From Pigoraptor vietnamica (Eukaryota > Opisthokonta > Filasterea): a DNA stretch of 27,888 nucleotides. The translations under genes and the position numbers were made by a program. The stretch covers positions 1 to 27,888 of the forward strand of contig CALSCQ010002206.1 in the NCBI GenBank assembly GCA_943704525.1, written 5' to 3'. This document shows positions 9,101 to 19,021 of the stretch, in pieces; positions within the stretch are counted from its first letter, which is position 1, and every line of letters starts with the position of its first letter. Below the pieces are notes generated by a model. That model saw nothing but the letters and a program-made list of their open reading frames with translations, was not told where the DNA came from and ran no database searches.

Positions 9101-11941
9101 GTCCGAGTATGTCGCGTGCAGCGAGGACGAGGGCTGCCGTGCCTCAAAGCGAATTCCGATCGCCTCGTCGCCACAGCTGCAGGGCGCAAGGAGAGGACAC
9201 GGCTCAGCACACGCGAATGCCACGGGAGTGTGCGGGACTGGGTCTGCGCCGCGACGGGCAAGGTGAAATGTAAATAAGTACGAGAGTGCACCCACTTGAC
9301 ATCCGGCGCAAAGCATAGGTCCGGCCACGTGTGGTCGTCGATGGCGGCGGGAAAGTTCGGGTCCTGGAAGCCCGTCGCCATGTCAAACCGCGTGTAGCTC
9401 GTGCCCTTGAAAAAGTACGCGCGGTCGCCCATCGGCGTCGACCACCTCACGGCTGCATCAATGTCCCGCTTGAAAGCAAGGCTGGGAATGCGACACGGCG
9501 CAATGAGCCTCATGGCGCAGCTACGCACGTTCCTGCGTTGCATCAAATATGACGCGAGCATACGCGTGCGCGCACTCACCCGCTCCATCCGCCGGCGATC
9601 TTGCGGGGGTAGGATGGGTCCTGGGCGCCCTTGGCGACGTCAAAGCGGACATACGAATCGCCCTGAAGAGAAAACGTATCGTCAGACATAATGCGACAAA
9701 CGAGAAATTGGAAAGGGGATATCGCTCAAACGCCCATTTGGACGAAAATGCGTGGCCATGGGGATACGTACGCGGAAGAAGTAGATCTTGCCATTCCCCC
9801 AGTTCAGCGCGGCGTCGATGACAGCAAAGCTGAGCCCCGGCCACGTGACGTTGTTGATGGGCTGCGGGGAGCCCACTTGCTTGTTCTGCAGCATGCTGAA
9901 AGCGACAAACTGGTTGCCCTGCGCGCAAAAAGGCGGGAAAGCGAAACCGGAGTCCCGTTAGAAAACCGTCGGCACGAGGCAGGGAAAAACTGAATTGTAC
10001 ATCAAAACAATGAATGTAAATGGAAAAAAACAGAAAACACAAACTAATAAAAATTACCGAAGCAAAACAATAACAAACAGACACAACGGCCGACCTTGAA
10101 GAAGAACACAGTGTCGCCGTCGTCCCACTCGACCGCGGCGTCAATGCCGTACGCAAACGAGAGCCCCGGCCAGTTGCCTAGGATGGGGCGCGGGTAGTCG
10201 GCCTCCTGCCGGTTCGTCGCCACGTCAAACTGAATGTAGTTGCTGCCCTGAAAGAAAAACGCCTTGGCGCCGCCACGCGTCGTGTTCACGACCATTGCCG
10301 CATCCACGGCCACACTCGTCGTCAGGATAGTCTTCGGCGCGCACTGTCCCCACCGCCCGTCGTACACGGTCGATAGCGCGCACCATTCCGTGCCCTGAAG
10401 CGGTCCCACCGTGCCGTTGAGCGCAGCCGCGGGTGCAGTCGTGCAGTCCGTGTACCACTTGTTGCCCGCCTTGAACGGCAGCTTGCACGTCGCGCCGTCC
10501 GTCGTCATGCGCGTCGGTTGGCTCACAAGCGCCCAGCTGTAGCCCGTGCGTCCGGACAAGACTACCGCGCATTCCGCCCGAAGGTGCGACGCCCCCGGAA
10601 GGTCGGTCCACACGCAGTACAGCGACCCCTCGCCGTCCGAAGTGGGCGACGAGCCGAGGGGACAGTCGTACGCAAGCGACCCTGTCGCGGGCGTATAACG
10701 GAACCCAAAGTATCCCTCCTCAATAAAGTCGCAGTAGTCTTCGAGTTCGGCCGATTGGGGCAGGTCAGGCTGCACCGTGCAGTAGGCGCGGTTGCCGTCC
10801 GAAGCATAAATGAGGCCGAGGGGACACCGGCGACTGTCGGCGTCCGCGTCGGTCGGCGTCGCCGTGCCCGGGGAAATCACTGCGCACGTCACGTGAACGG
10901 CAATTGGATCAGCGAATTAGAGGTGTTGGACGCCATCGGTAGCTTTTGGCCCATGAGCCTGTTCGAGAAGCCCGTGTTCTATGTGGTGCCTGTCGCAAGC
11001 GTTCAACTGCACATTGTTATGGACTGCTGTGTTTGAACGGAGCGTGACAATAACAGGCACATGTGGCGAGCGATGAAGTCTCTCGCGGGCCCGCGATCAC
11101 TCACCCTGCACGCAGTCGTACGGCACGTCCATCACCATCGCCCCGCCGACGCATCCCGACGCGCCAATCTGGCAAAACGAGAACCCGTCGCAGAGCGTCA
11201 TGAGAATCCGCTGAATGACGGCGCCGACCACCGAAGAGACCGACAGCGTCAGCGACGACTGACGGATAGAGATCACCGACCCCGGCGCGCACTGAAGGCT
11301 TGCCGTCGACCGCGTGCACCACGCCATCCTCGTCTGCGGAATCGTAAAAGTGACTTTCCCGCCGTTGTCGAGCACCGCCTTGAGACTCCTTGCATCCGCG
11401 GCGCGCATGTACGTCGCGGGGATGGGCAGCACGGACGATATCGGCGCAGCGATGCGGATGAACGCTTCCGATGTGACAGTATCTGCCACTATAACGGCCG
11501 ACGCGCCGGCGGCGTACGCGTTCGAGACCTTGTCGAGAAACGGGCAGTCGCCGCGCAGGATCATCACGGCATTACCGCGCACGGCAGCAGCGTTCGTCAG
11601 CGGACTGCAGCCCTTCTCCGGCACAGCCATGACGAGGCTGAAGGGACCCATGTTGAATGGACGCTGTGTGTAGAGCGGGGGGACGAGCAGAGTCAGCCAC
11701 CAAGGCATCCGAAGTGGCGAAACAAAGATGGGTTCTATAAGGACTCAACAACACATCGTCGCTAAGGGACACTCACGAACGAGCGCGTGAAGTTCGCCTC
11801 GATCGAGCCGTAAGTGCCAGCCACGTCGCTCGGGGACATCACGCGAATCTCCGTGACCTCTGTGGCTCCGTCTTGGCCACCCGCGTGAACCACCGCTGCA
11901 CACGCGCACGCGAGCACCGCAAGCACCAAGCGCGACGCCAT
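6122..11941 (-). CDS. Modular transmembrane receptor: PA, FN2, hemopexin, Ig-like/EGF repeats, PPPY tail
   Basis: Seven exons: 11941-11777, 11663-11105, 10879-10095, 9918-9772, 9662-9580, 9481-9292 and 9202-6122; 1,669 aa. The exon 6/7 junction is least certain (GAG acceptor). Start chosen at MASRL, a clear signal peptide (1-20); an in-frame ATG 15 nt upstream is possible. Order: protease-associated domain (about 60-163; GCSPL, RGDCPF, KV..A..AGA); two similar Cys modules (260-291, 314-345); fibronectin type II (369-421; CKLPF, WYTDC, WCALS, YDGRWGQC); hemopexin propeller of four blades (429-643; FFxG..Y..FD four times); a beta-rich PA14-like region; four DUF5011/HYR-like Ig modules (DGDIT, DGDVS, DGDIS, DGDVT with later SDHAGN/DLTGN/DAAGN/DRAGN) alternating with three EGF-like units (about 970-1417); TM helix 1557-1580; 89-residue cytosolic tail with two PPPY motifs. 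No protease catalytic site is present. Likely a matrix or prey/partner-binding surface receptor; that role is inference. Confidence 0.88.
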
Positions 11942-12444
11942 TCCTGGCGAATGCACTTATCGATGCCGCTATCAAAGTTGAACGGTTGCGACGTGACGGG
12001 CGACGCTATTTGGAGTACGGTGCCACCTTGTGCGCGAAAGATGCGCGTCTGCTCATGGAGAGATTTTCTAACAGCCACAGCTGGGCTGAAAGATGCGACA
12101 CCCGTCGATAAGCCGTGCAACCACTGAAAAAAACGGCTTGACGAGAGTGTGCGTGTGTGTCGAGACGAGTGCACGGCTTATTTCGCGGTGTCAGCGACAT
12201 TCAGTTGGCGTTAGGGTCGGTGTTACGCGCGCTACATCCGGGGGAGAAGATGTGTAACGCAAGGTGGGAGTTAAGTAACATCCGGGGTGACGTTGGTGAC
12301 AACTGACCAATGGGAACGCGCCCAGTGCCTAAAAATAAATTTTGCCAACTTTAGCGTGGAAAATTCCGCACGTAAAAAATAAAAATGCACATCGTAAAAG
12401 AATTCCGTTTTATGTTACTCGGTGTCGTGCCCAAAAATACAATC
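11942..12444. other. Intergenic region upstream of the receptor
   Basis: About 500 bp between the receptor start and the bHLH stop codon. It holds the presumed receptor promoter: a CCAAT motif near 12307 (GACCAATGGG), two copies of ACATCCGGGG near 12233 and 12279, and AT-rich sequence from 12330 to 12400 that is probably the bHLH 3' UTR. No additional gene is evident. Confidence 0.55.
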
Positions 12445-14625
12445 TCAGTGCCCGTTTGTTGCGACGGGCGCCTCGTGCTCGGCAGTCTCCATCTCGCTGT
12501 CGTCCCTGCTGTTGTCGAACTCTTCGGCGCTGCCATTGGGGGCAAACGTCTCCATGCCCACAGGTCCCGCGCCATCATGGGCCGCGCCGCCGTCCCACGA
12601 CACGTCCAGCTTGCTGCGCGATCACATGAATGCAAGGCGCGTCAGCCAACGCAGAGATGGCACAACAGGGCATCGTACTCACGTTGAGGGCTCTCCCAGT
12701 TGCGCCCTTAGCCTGTTGATCTCGTCGGACATGCGCTTCCGCTGACCGTGCAAGTAACGAATGTAATCGACCGCTGCGGACACAAGCCATCATTTTGTAA
12801 GATAAGAAAACCAAACAGCTTCCAAAAAAGCACATTCCAATTGAAGACAGGCACTGTGCTGTGCTTGTGTGCTTGCTTGTACAGTGTGCTGTGCTTATGT
12901 GTTTGCTTGTGTGTGTTTGCTTGTGTGTGTTTGCTTGTGTTGTTTGCTTGCTAGTCTCCCACAATACCCACTCTTCTTCAAGATGGCGGCCTTGCTGGGC
13001 GGGTTGCCCTTGTTCGGGGGCGGCAGTGCACCGGCAGGAATGAGGTTGCGAAGCTCGTCAAACCCATACTGCACACAGCGCGGCATTTTAGCAAGGGATT
13101 GGGGTCGGGACCAACAACATAACATGCACAGCGGAGGAGCAATCCCCAACAGCACTGCCCGACGGACCTTCAGATCGTCCCTTCGCTTCTTCTCCGACAC
13201 CTTGTGCGTGTTGCGGCGGTCCTCGACCACTTTCACCAGTTCTGGCGCAAAGCCAAGCATTCTGCATGCACACACAAGCGAAACCACGGTGCTCAACAAA
13301 AGGCCATGAGGTCCCATTAGCGAGGGATTACTCACTCCCATTGACCCTCCAACATCGCCTGGTAGTTGCTCTTCGTCTCCAATTGTTGCGCAACGTCGGC
13401 TATACTTTGAGCGGCTGCCAAATAGACAATTCACGGGTGGTCAGCGAAGGGTAATGCAACAACTCTCGCAACTGCCACTCCGAAGACACTCACTCGGTGG
13501 CGGCTTGGAGACCGGACGGGCAGATGCGATCGCGCGCCTGTCTGGCCTGAGCGCGGGTGAAACCAACGGCGAAAACGTCGACGACGGGTCCACCGGCTGC
13601 ACGCGTGGCGACTGCGGCGGCAGGGCCGGCGATATCAACGGCGGCCGGCTTGCAACGGGAGCCACCGGGGCGCTGGGGCGACGCACGGGCTGCGGCGCAA
13701 CGAACACCTCCTGCTCGACAGGCGGTGCTGCGGCCGGCGGCGGAAACGAGCCAAACAGCCCCATAATGGTCCCAGGGGCCGCCGTTTGGCCCTCTGCCGC
13801 AGGAGACGGAGTCGTCGCCGCGCTCGGTCGCGACAACTGGCCGTTCGACTTGCGCCGGGGAAGAGAGGGCAGCTGGCCGGATTGCGCGACGCCTTGTGTG
13901 GGCGGCGACAGCGGATTGAGCGCCTGCGCCTGTGCCTGCGATGCCGCCGTGGCCGCAGCGGCGCCCATCGCCGCGCGCTGGAGCTCCTGCAGCTGCTGTA
14001 TCTGTTGCTGCTGCTGGTGCAGTCCAATAAGAGCGGCGGGCGTCAGCGGAAGAAACGGCTGCATGAGAACGCCGCCGGGCGCCCCGGAAAGCTTGCTGAG
14101 ATCGTACGTCGGTTTCAGCGCGGGAGACACCAGCGGCGTCATGTCCGTTGAATCCTCCGCGATCGAGATGCCGTTCAGTCCGGACGTCACCGGCGTCATT
14201 CCGGGAGTCAAGCCCGCCGTCGGCCGCTGCAACGGCGTATTTCGCAGCTGCTGCATCGCCGCTGCGGCGACTGCGGCGTGGGCAGCGGCCGCGGCCTGCT
14301 GCGCCTGAACGACAGCCTGCTGGGCCGCCTGCTGCAGGTTATACGGCGGAAGCGCGGGAGATTCCAGCGGAGTGAAGCTGCCGTCTTCCGGCATGGTCTC
14401 GCCGTACAGGACGGGCGACAAGAAGGGCGACGGATCGACCGTGTGCGCGTGCACGGGCTCGTCAAGGTACTCCATGATGTTGTCGATCGAGAGTTCGGGC
14501 ATGTTTGCGAAGGCATCCTGCTGCTGCTGCGCGGCGGAACTCACGGCAGCGGCGGCCAGCGCCTTTGCTGCCTGCCCTCGCTTCGACATTTTGCGTCCGC
14601 CCAATTCTGCGGCCACCATTCGCAC
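12445..14625 (-). CDS. bHLH-leucine zipper transcription factor with repeated SPLxSPAL motifs
   Basis: Six exons: 14625-13494, 13414-13336, 13261-13168, 13068-12972, 12773-12683 and 12613-12445; phases agree at every junction, giving 553 aa. A second possible start (MSKRGQ) lies at 14589. The bHLH is assembled over three exons: basic region THKVSEKKRRDDLK (H423, E427, R431, the His-Glu-Arg set that reads CACGTG-type E-boxes), helix 1 YGFDELRNLIPAG, loop with GNPPSKAAILKK, helix 2 VDYIRYLHGQRKRM, then a short Leu/Ile zipper. SKAAILKKTVDYI resembles Mlx/Mondo-type and fungal bHLH proteins. The N-terminal 377 residues are Gln/Ala/Pro-rich and carry five related motifs (PFLSPVL 68, FTPLESPAL 84, MTPLVSPAL 162, PPLISPAL 328, FSPLVSPAL 351), plausible docking or proline-directed phosphorylation sites. 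The tail is acidic (EEFDNSRDDSEMETAEHE). It probably acts in the nucleus as a homo- or heterodimer; its targets are unknown. Confidence 0.9.
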
Positions 14626-15277
14626 AAACTGCCCTGCCGATCACACGTCACGGCCGTCGTCGGATGTCGTTGGATGCAAATAGCGGACGAGGAAGCGGTC
14701 GCGGATTTTCCACTCGGTCACCGCGTCACCGCCATAGGCGCACGAACGAGCGCAAGGGGCTCATCGGTGCTCCGTTCTGCGCCGAGAACGAACGACTCGA
14801 CCGAATCCAAGCCTCGACCCTCCCCCAACGACGCTAATAGCACGTCCAACGCCGCAAAAGACACACAATCGCTTCGCACCCTCTCCTTTCCTTAGCTCGC
14901 TCTCTGTCGCACTCCGCCTCGCTCGTACTTTTTTGTGACAAAACGCGAAAAGGGACCGTCGGATCGCCCCACAACATGTATGTGGGATGAATTGCCGCCA
15001 TGGAAAAACGTGACCGACGCCAATTACGGCAAGAGCCGGACTCGCATATTGAAATAACAATGTTAAAAATTGCATAATTTCGTCGCATTTTCAATATGTG
15101 AGTCTCGGCTTACGCCGCCGTGCACTGCGATTGGCTGCTTTGCGAGGAACGTTGGGCGAACGAGCACGCTGATTGGGCCGAGCGTGACAAGCTTCCGACA
15201 AGCGATTACGCACGCATGCACCCTGTACGTACCAGTTTGTAATTCTTGTACTGATGCGTGGTACTTATCCCCTCGAT
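14626..15277. other. Intergenic region upstream of the bHLH gene
   Basis: 650 bp with no supported gene. Three CCAAT/ATTGG boxes occur at about 15020, 15130 and 15171, and a pyrimidine-rich run (14860-14910) lies closer to the bHLH start, so this is the presumed promoter. An imperfect hairpin at 15034-15110 is listed separately. The translated frames are GC-rich shadows. Confidence 0.5.
15034..15110. repeat. Imperfect inverted repeat with AT-rich loop
   Basis: The left arm 15034-15054 (AGCCGGACTCGCATATTGAAA) and the right arm 15088-15110 are reverse complements over about 21 nt, with one mismatch and one single-base gap. The roughly 33-nt spacer is AT-rich in a GC-rich setting. It may be a small hairpin, a tiny foldback element or a cruciform-prone site. 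Confidence 0.7.
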
Positions 15278-15668
15278 GCCTCCGAGTCGGCAACATCTCC
15301 TACGACGCCACGAAAGAGCGCCTCAAGGAAATATTCTTCGAAGTGGGACCCACAGTGAACCGTTTCGGTGCCGGCGCCGCGCCGGCCTGCAGTGCTCGTA
15401 AAACCTTTTTCCTCTCGCGCCGTTAGTTTCTCAACATTTTCCATCGGCATGCATACGGCTGACTGTTGTCCTATTCACGCGTGCGGCTGACTGTTCGTGT
15501 CTTCGACCGGGACACCGGCAAGCCAAAGGGATCAGTGGCGAGTATCGTGACGTGGAAACGGCCATGAGTGTCCGCCATGCGCAACCTCAACAAGCCGACG
15601 ACCTGAACGGCCGCACTTTGGGCATCGACTTCGCGGAAAGCGACACTCCACCGGGATTTTGGCGATGA
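15278..15668 (+). pseudogene. Decayed copy of the CstF-64/Rna15 RRM domain
   Basis: Two blocks match the RNA-recognition motif of cleavage stimulation factor 64 (CSTF2, yeast Rna15). Block one (15278-15366) reads LRVGNISYDATKERLKEIF then EVGPTV, covering RNP2 and helix 1. Block two (15496-15668) reads VFDRDTGKPKG, then in successive shifted frames GEYRDVETAMS, MRNLNKP and DDLNGRTLGIDFAESDTPP. The RNP1 core (GYGFCEY) is lost where the first shift falls, and at least three frame changes separate the pieces. The 129 nt between the blocks begin with a GT but have no AG near the second block, so a normal intron does not rescue it. No hinge or C-terminal part is seen downstream. The intact gene, if present, lies elsewhere. 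Confidence 0.8.
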
Positions 15669-16613
15669 GAGGAAAGGTGCGTGAACTGTTGCATTTGAAT
15701 TTAATTGTGCGGGTGCGCACGTGTGCACGTCGCCGTTCCCTGAAATGGCATGGTGTGTCCGTGTGTCCTCCGTACGACTGCAAGGACCAATGTACCGTAT
15801 GACCCAGGTACGCCCGCATAGAATGGGGAGAGCGTCCTATGGAAATGGGCCCGGCGGCCCGTCCACGACCGAGGCGGTGAGTGCGCCCGCAACTTGAAAC
15901 TTACGTGCTGATGCGAAAAACGTTCACGCCGATGTGCTGCCACCCGCACTGAACACCTTTCTTGTTTGGCTGCGACCTCCAACAGAGGGTCGATTCGAAA
16001 CTTGCGCCGATGTTTCACGGCAGTCTCTGCGTCCGGAGTGTGCCGGGGCAAGCCGGTTTGATTTAGTACTGTACTATGACGTTACACTGGCCGGCTAGGG
16101 TCGGGCACTGTGACGACACCCCACATGGTCGATGTGCATGCCAGGCCGTGTCCTGCCGGGGGCGCGCCTTTGGGGTTCTGAGCCTGGTTAGGTTATAAGG
16201 TTAACCCTTGGTGAGTGCCTTGAATGCACAGTATCTGACTGTCTGATTACGGCTGAATTCAGTGAACACCGACACGGCACCGGCCGGGCCGACTGTTGCC
16301 GCGCAGTGCCGGTCTCACTGAGAGATGGAGAGCGGGCGTGTGGTTCGCCCTCGTCGTGCCGGCGACATGCCCGGGGAGATGCGGTCGAAGGACGACATGG
16401 ACGTCGATTTTTATCAAGGGCCTCGGCAGCGGAAACGGGCGCATTGAGTCCGCCTGACATGGTGAGTGCACGAACAAGGGAAGCGTTGGAGGGGGTCAGT
16501 TGGGTGACTGGATGGCGATGTGGTGTGGTGCTGCGAGTGTTTCCTCGGCGAACGTAAGACAGCCAACTGAAAGTATGCATTCCCAAACGATTCATTAATT
16601 CCCGGCCGAGGCC
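15669..16613. other. Gene-free stretch, GGCCGG-rich
   Basis: About 945 bp without a supportable ORF. The right end should carry the 3' UTR of the GPI-type gene. The rest contains scattered CCGGCC and CACTG/CAGTG motifs similar to those in the GPI-gene intron 1 and near 18600 and 23210. No codon-like continuity and no RNA gene is seen. Confidence 0.5.
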
Positions 16614-18045
16614 TTAAAAGAACGCGGCCAGGGCGGTGCCAACGAAAGCAAGCGCGGCAACTAGGAGCACCGCCGGCCCCTTCGTTGATGCCATCCCGTA
16701 TGGCAGCATGCCTACAACAGGGTCGTAGACGACATTCGACGCAAAGTAAGGGAACTTGAATGCGACAGTCGTGGTGGCGCCCGTGCGAGACGTGGACGTG
16801 TCGATGGGGCGCGACGTGCCATCCACAACGGCCACATTCACGACGTCAATGAACCCTCCCTGGTCCACGATGAAGCGACGCTGATTGCCCATCGTGATCG
16901 TCGCATCTGCTCCGACGATGCCGCTGCCCTGGACGTCAATGCCGAAGGAAAGCGAGTTGCTCGTCGAGAGGAATGGCCAGTTCGAGATGGTGACGGTGAA
17001 CTTGAGGGTGCCCTTTGTCACCGACACTGACTGGTTCGCAAAAATGATTGTCGCATCCCTGCGGCGCCACGCCTTTGCTTAACCTCAAAGCTCCGCAGAG
17101 CCTCAGCCGGCAGTTAACGCACACACTGCCCCACAGAAGGTACCATAGGTACACTGACCACTGCAACTGAACCCACCTCGCATACATGACTGTCGTCATA
17201 TTCAGAGTGACGGGAGTGCCTTTGACATTGATGCTGTTACTAACGAACGACACGGTGCTCGTGTTGACGGCATTACCCGCCGCGTCGGTAGAGTAGCTAA
17301 ATGTGGGACCCACCCAACTGCAAGCCAAAGGTTGCCAGTTGATCACAGTTCGACGAAAGCGCAAGTGATACTGCCGGCGCCATAGATACTGATTCTCCGT
17401 GACTGACGAAGGTAAAAAAAATACTCGGCGTGTACAGCGACAGAAACTGAACGGCAGTGCTCACCTGAAGACCGAGGATGCAAACTCGGTGACTTTGTTT
17501 GTCGTCATGGCGCCAGAGGGCGTGAGCTCAGTCATGTGACCCATCTTCACCTTGAAGAAATGTCCGGGCAAATTCTGCACGAGCCCGGCCGCCGGCTCAC
17601 AGTGAGACGGTAGCACATCTGACGACGCGGGGACACAAGAAAAAACTAGCGACAAGAAACTGTGAAGCACCATCAGATCACACAATTGCGTTGATGCGGC
17701 CGGCTCAGACCGACAGCAGTGCGCCGGCCGGCCATGCACACACTGGCCGACTCTGACACCGGCCGCCGGCACGCACTGACACTCGCGGCAGCCGCGGGCG
17801 GCGGTATGCCGACGCACGGCGAGTACACCCGGATGGCCGACACTGACGACAACACAGTCACGTGTACAGTGGCGGGCTTCGTAGCACTGAATGCGCACCG
17901 TTGGGAAAATCTTGAACTGCCCGGATTGCCCCACAAACTCGACCGTGGTACCGCCATACTGCACCGTGGTGTCGGCGAGCACCCCTGCCCACAGCGACGC
18001 AGCAGCCACCGCAATGGCAAGCGCAAGAATGCTCCGATTGTCCAT
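16614..18045 (-). CDS. Secreted surface protein with hydrophobic C-terminus (probably GPI-anchored)
   Basis: Four exons, 18045-17899, 17574-17465, 17317-17177 and 17058-16614, give 280 aa; phases 0, 2 and 2 agree, and the joins produce smooth sequence (SSVF/SWVGPTF, VMYAR/DATIIF). The N-terminus MDNRSILALAIAVAAASLWA is a signal peptide with a likely cut near residue 24. The middle is beta-rich (TFSYSTDAAGNAVNTSTVSF) with several N-glycosylation sequons and no cysteine pattern. The last 23 residues (TKGPAVLLVAALAFVGTALAAFF) are hydrophobic with no cytoplasmic residues, which fits a GPI-attachment signal preceded by small residues GMAST; a tail-end TM helix is the alternative. Intron 1 (324 nt) is unusually long and GGCCGG-rich. 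I do not recognise the family from memory with confidence, and the function is unknown. Confidence 0.82.
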
Positions 18046-18197
18046 TCCGCCAATGATTGAGACACACCCGTGGCGTGCAGAGGGATCGCAGTCTCAGTCT
18101 TTTGGAGTCAGAACACGGCCGTCCAAATACCCCATTTGGATATTTTAGCCATTTTATTTATCAATTTACGCCCGTTCCTCGCCTTATTTGGGCATAT

Positions 18198-18203
18198 CAC
18201 GTG
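18198..18203. promoter_or_regulatory. E-box CACGTG upstream of the GPI-type gene
   Basis: CACGTG lies 153 bp upstream of the start codon at 18045, in an otherwise AT-richer stretch. It matches the site class expected for the bHLH factor encoded at 12445-14625. CACGTG is fairly frequent in this GC-rich window, including inside exons, so this is only a candidate. Confidence 0.25.
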
Positions 18204-18366
18204 CCATCAATCCGTCCGAGACTTCGGCAGAAATTTACGCGCAATCATGACGATTGGGCTGAGCAGAGGTACCTTTGGAGCCGAGTACAATTGTACACAT
18301 AAAATGGCCAAGACATCTGCTGTACAAGGCGCCACTTCACAATTGCATGGCGGCGGGCGGTGGCCG

Positions 18367-18390
18367 ACACACACACCGCCGCACACAACG

Positions 18391-18424
<34 letters not shown>

Positions 18425-18485
18425 ACACGCGCACGCACACACACACGCACACACACAAATACGCACACACACACACACACACACA

Positions 18486-18520
<35 letters not shown>
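18367..18520. repeat. CA dinucleotide microsatellite, about 150 bp, interrupted
   Basis: Mostly (CA)n with CG, AAA and TA interruptions. It lies about 320-475 bp upstream of the GPI-type gene start. (CA)n of this size may adopt Z-DNA and is likely length-variable. Confidence 0.95.
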
Positions 18521-18522
<2 letters not shown>

Positions 18523-18830
18523 CCAAAAAAGAAGCAGGTCGTAAAGACCATATATAAGCACACGATCACACGTCCCTACCGGCGAGTGCGCACTGACTTC
18601 AGTGCGACATCAGTCGGCCGGTACGTTCGTGCATCCGAGCGCATGCATTTATGTACATCAGGCGCGCCCTCAGATGATTCGCGCGCTCTACTGGCTGCGA
18701 GGCGGCGTGCATATATTCACGGCGTTGCAGGTGCGTGTGGTGCGTGCATGTGTACATGCGTGCCTGATCAGCTTCAGCGGCGGCGTCGGCTGACTCAGTC
18801 CAGGGTACATGCGCGTGTGATGGGGTTATG

Positions 18831-18953
18831 TGTTGTGTATGTGTTGTGTATGTGCTATGTGTGATTGCGTGTGCGTGTGTTTGTGTTTGTGTGTGTGTGT
18901 TTTGTGTGTGGTGTGTGTGTTTTTGTGTGTGGTGTGTGTGTGTATGCGTGTAT
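18831..18953. repeat. GT-rich microsatellite, about 120 bp
   Basis: Imperfect GTGTTGTGTAT and GTGTGTTT units on the plus strand, in the opposite orientation to the CA array 300 bp to the left. It sits just past the MCCC2 3' end. Confidence 0.9.
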
Positions 18954-19021
18954 GGTCGCTATTACAAGAATGCAAAATGAGCCCGGCTCAATCGCGATAA
19001 GGCTCGTTTATGGCCATTCGC

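Larger units (their letters stand above)
18046..19021. other. Intergenic region with microsatellites
   Basis: 976 bp between the GPI-type gene start and the MCCC2 stop. It holds the GPI gene promoter, a 150-bp CA array, a 120-bp GT array and a GGCCGG-bearing segment (18580-18800). CA- and GT-repeat frames translate to His/Thr or Cys/Val runs and are not genes. Confidence 0.65.

Noticed and set aside
9292-10879. Matrix metalloproteinase
   Set aside because: FN2 and hemopexin modules suggest it, but no HExxHxxGxxH zinc site or cysteine-switch prodomain occurs anywhere in the gene.
15278-15668. Functional RRM gene with introns
   Set aside because: No usable acceptor precedes the second block, and the frame changes inside block two are too close together to be introns.
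16180-16210. Telomere-like GGTTAGGTTATAAGGTTAACCC
   Set aside because: Only one imperfect unit; no array, so chance is the simplest explanation.
18207-18569. Cys/Val-rich or His/Thr-rich proteins
   Set aside because: Translations of CA/GT microsatellites.
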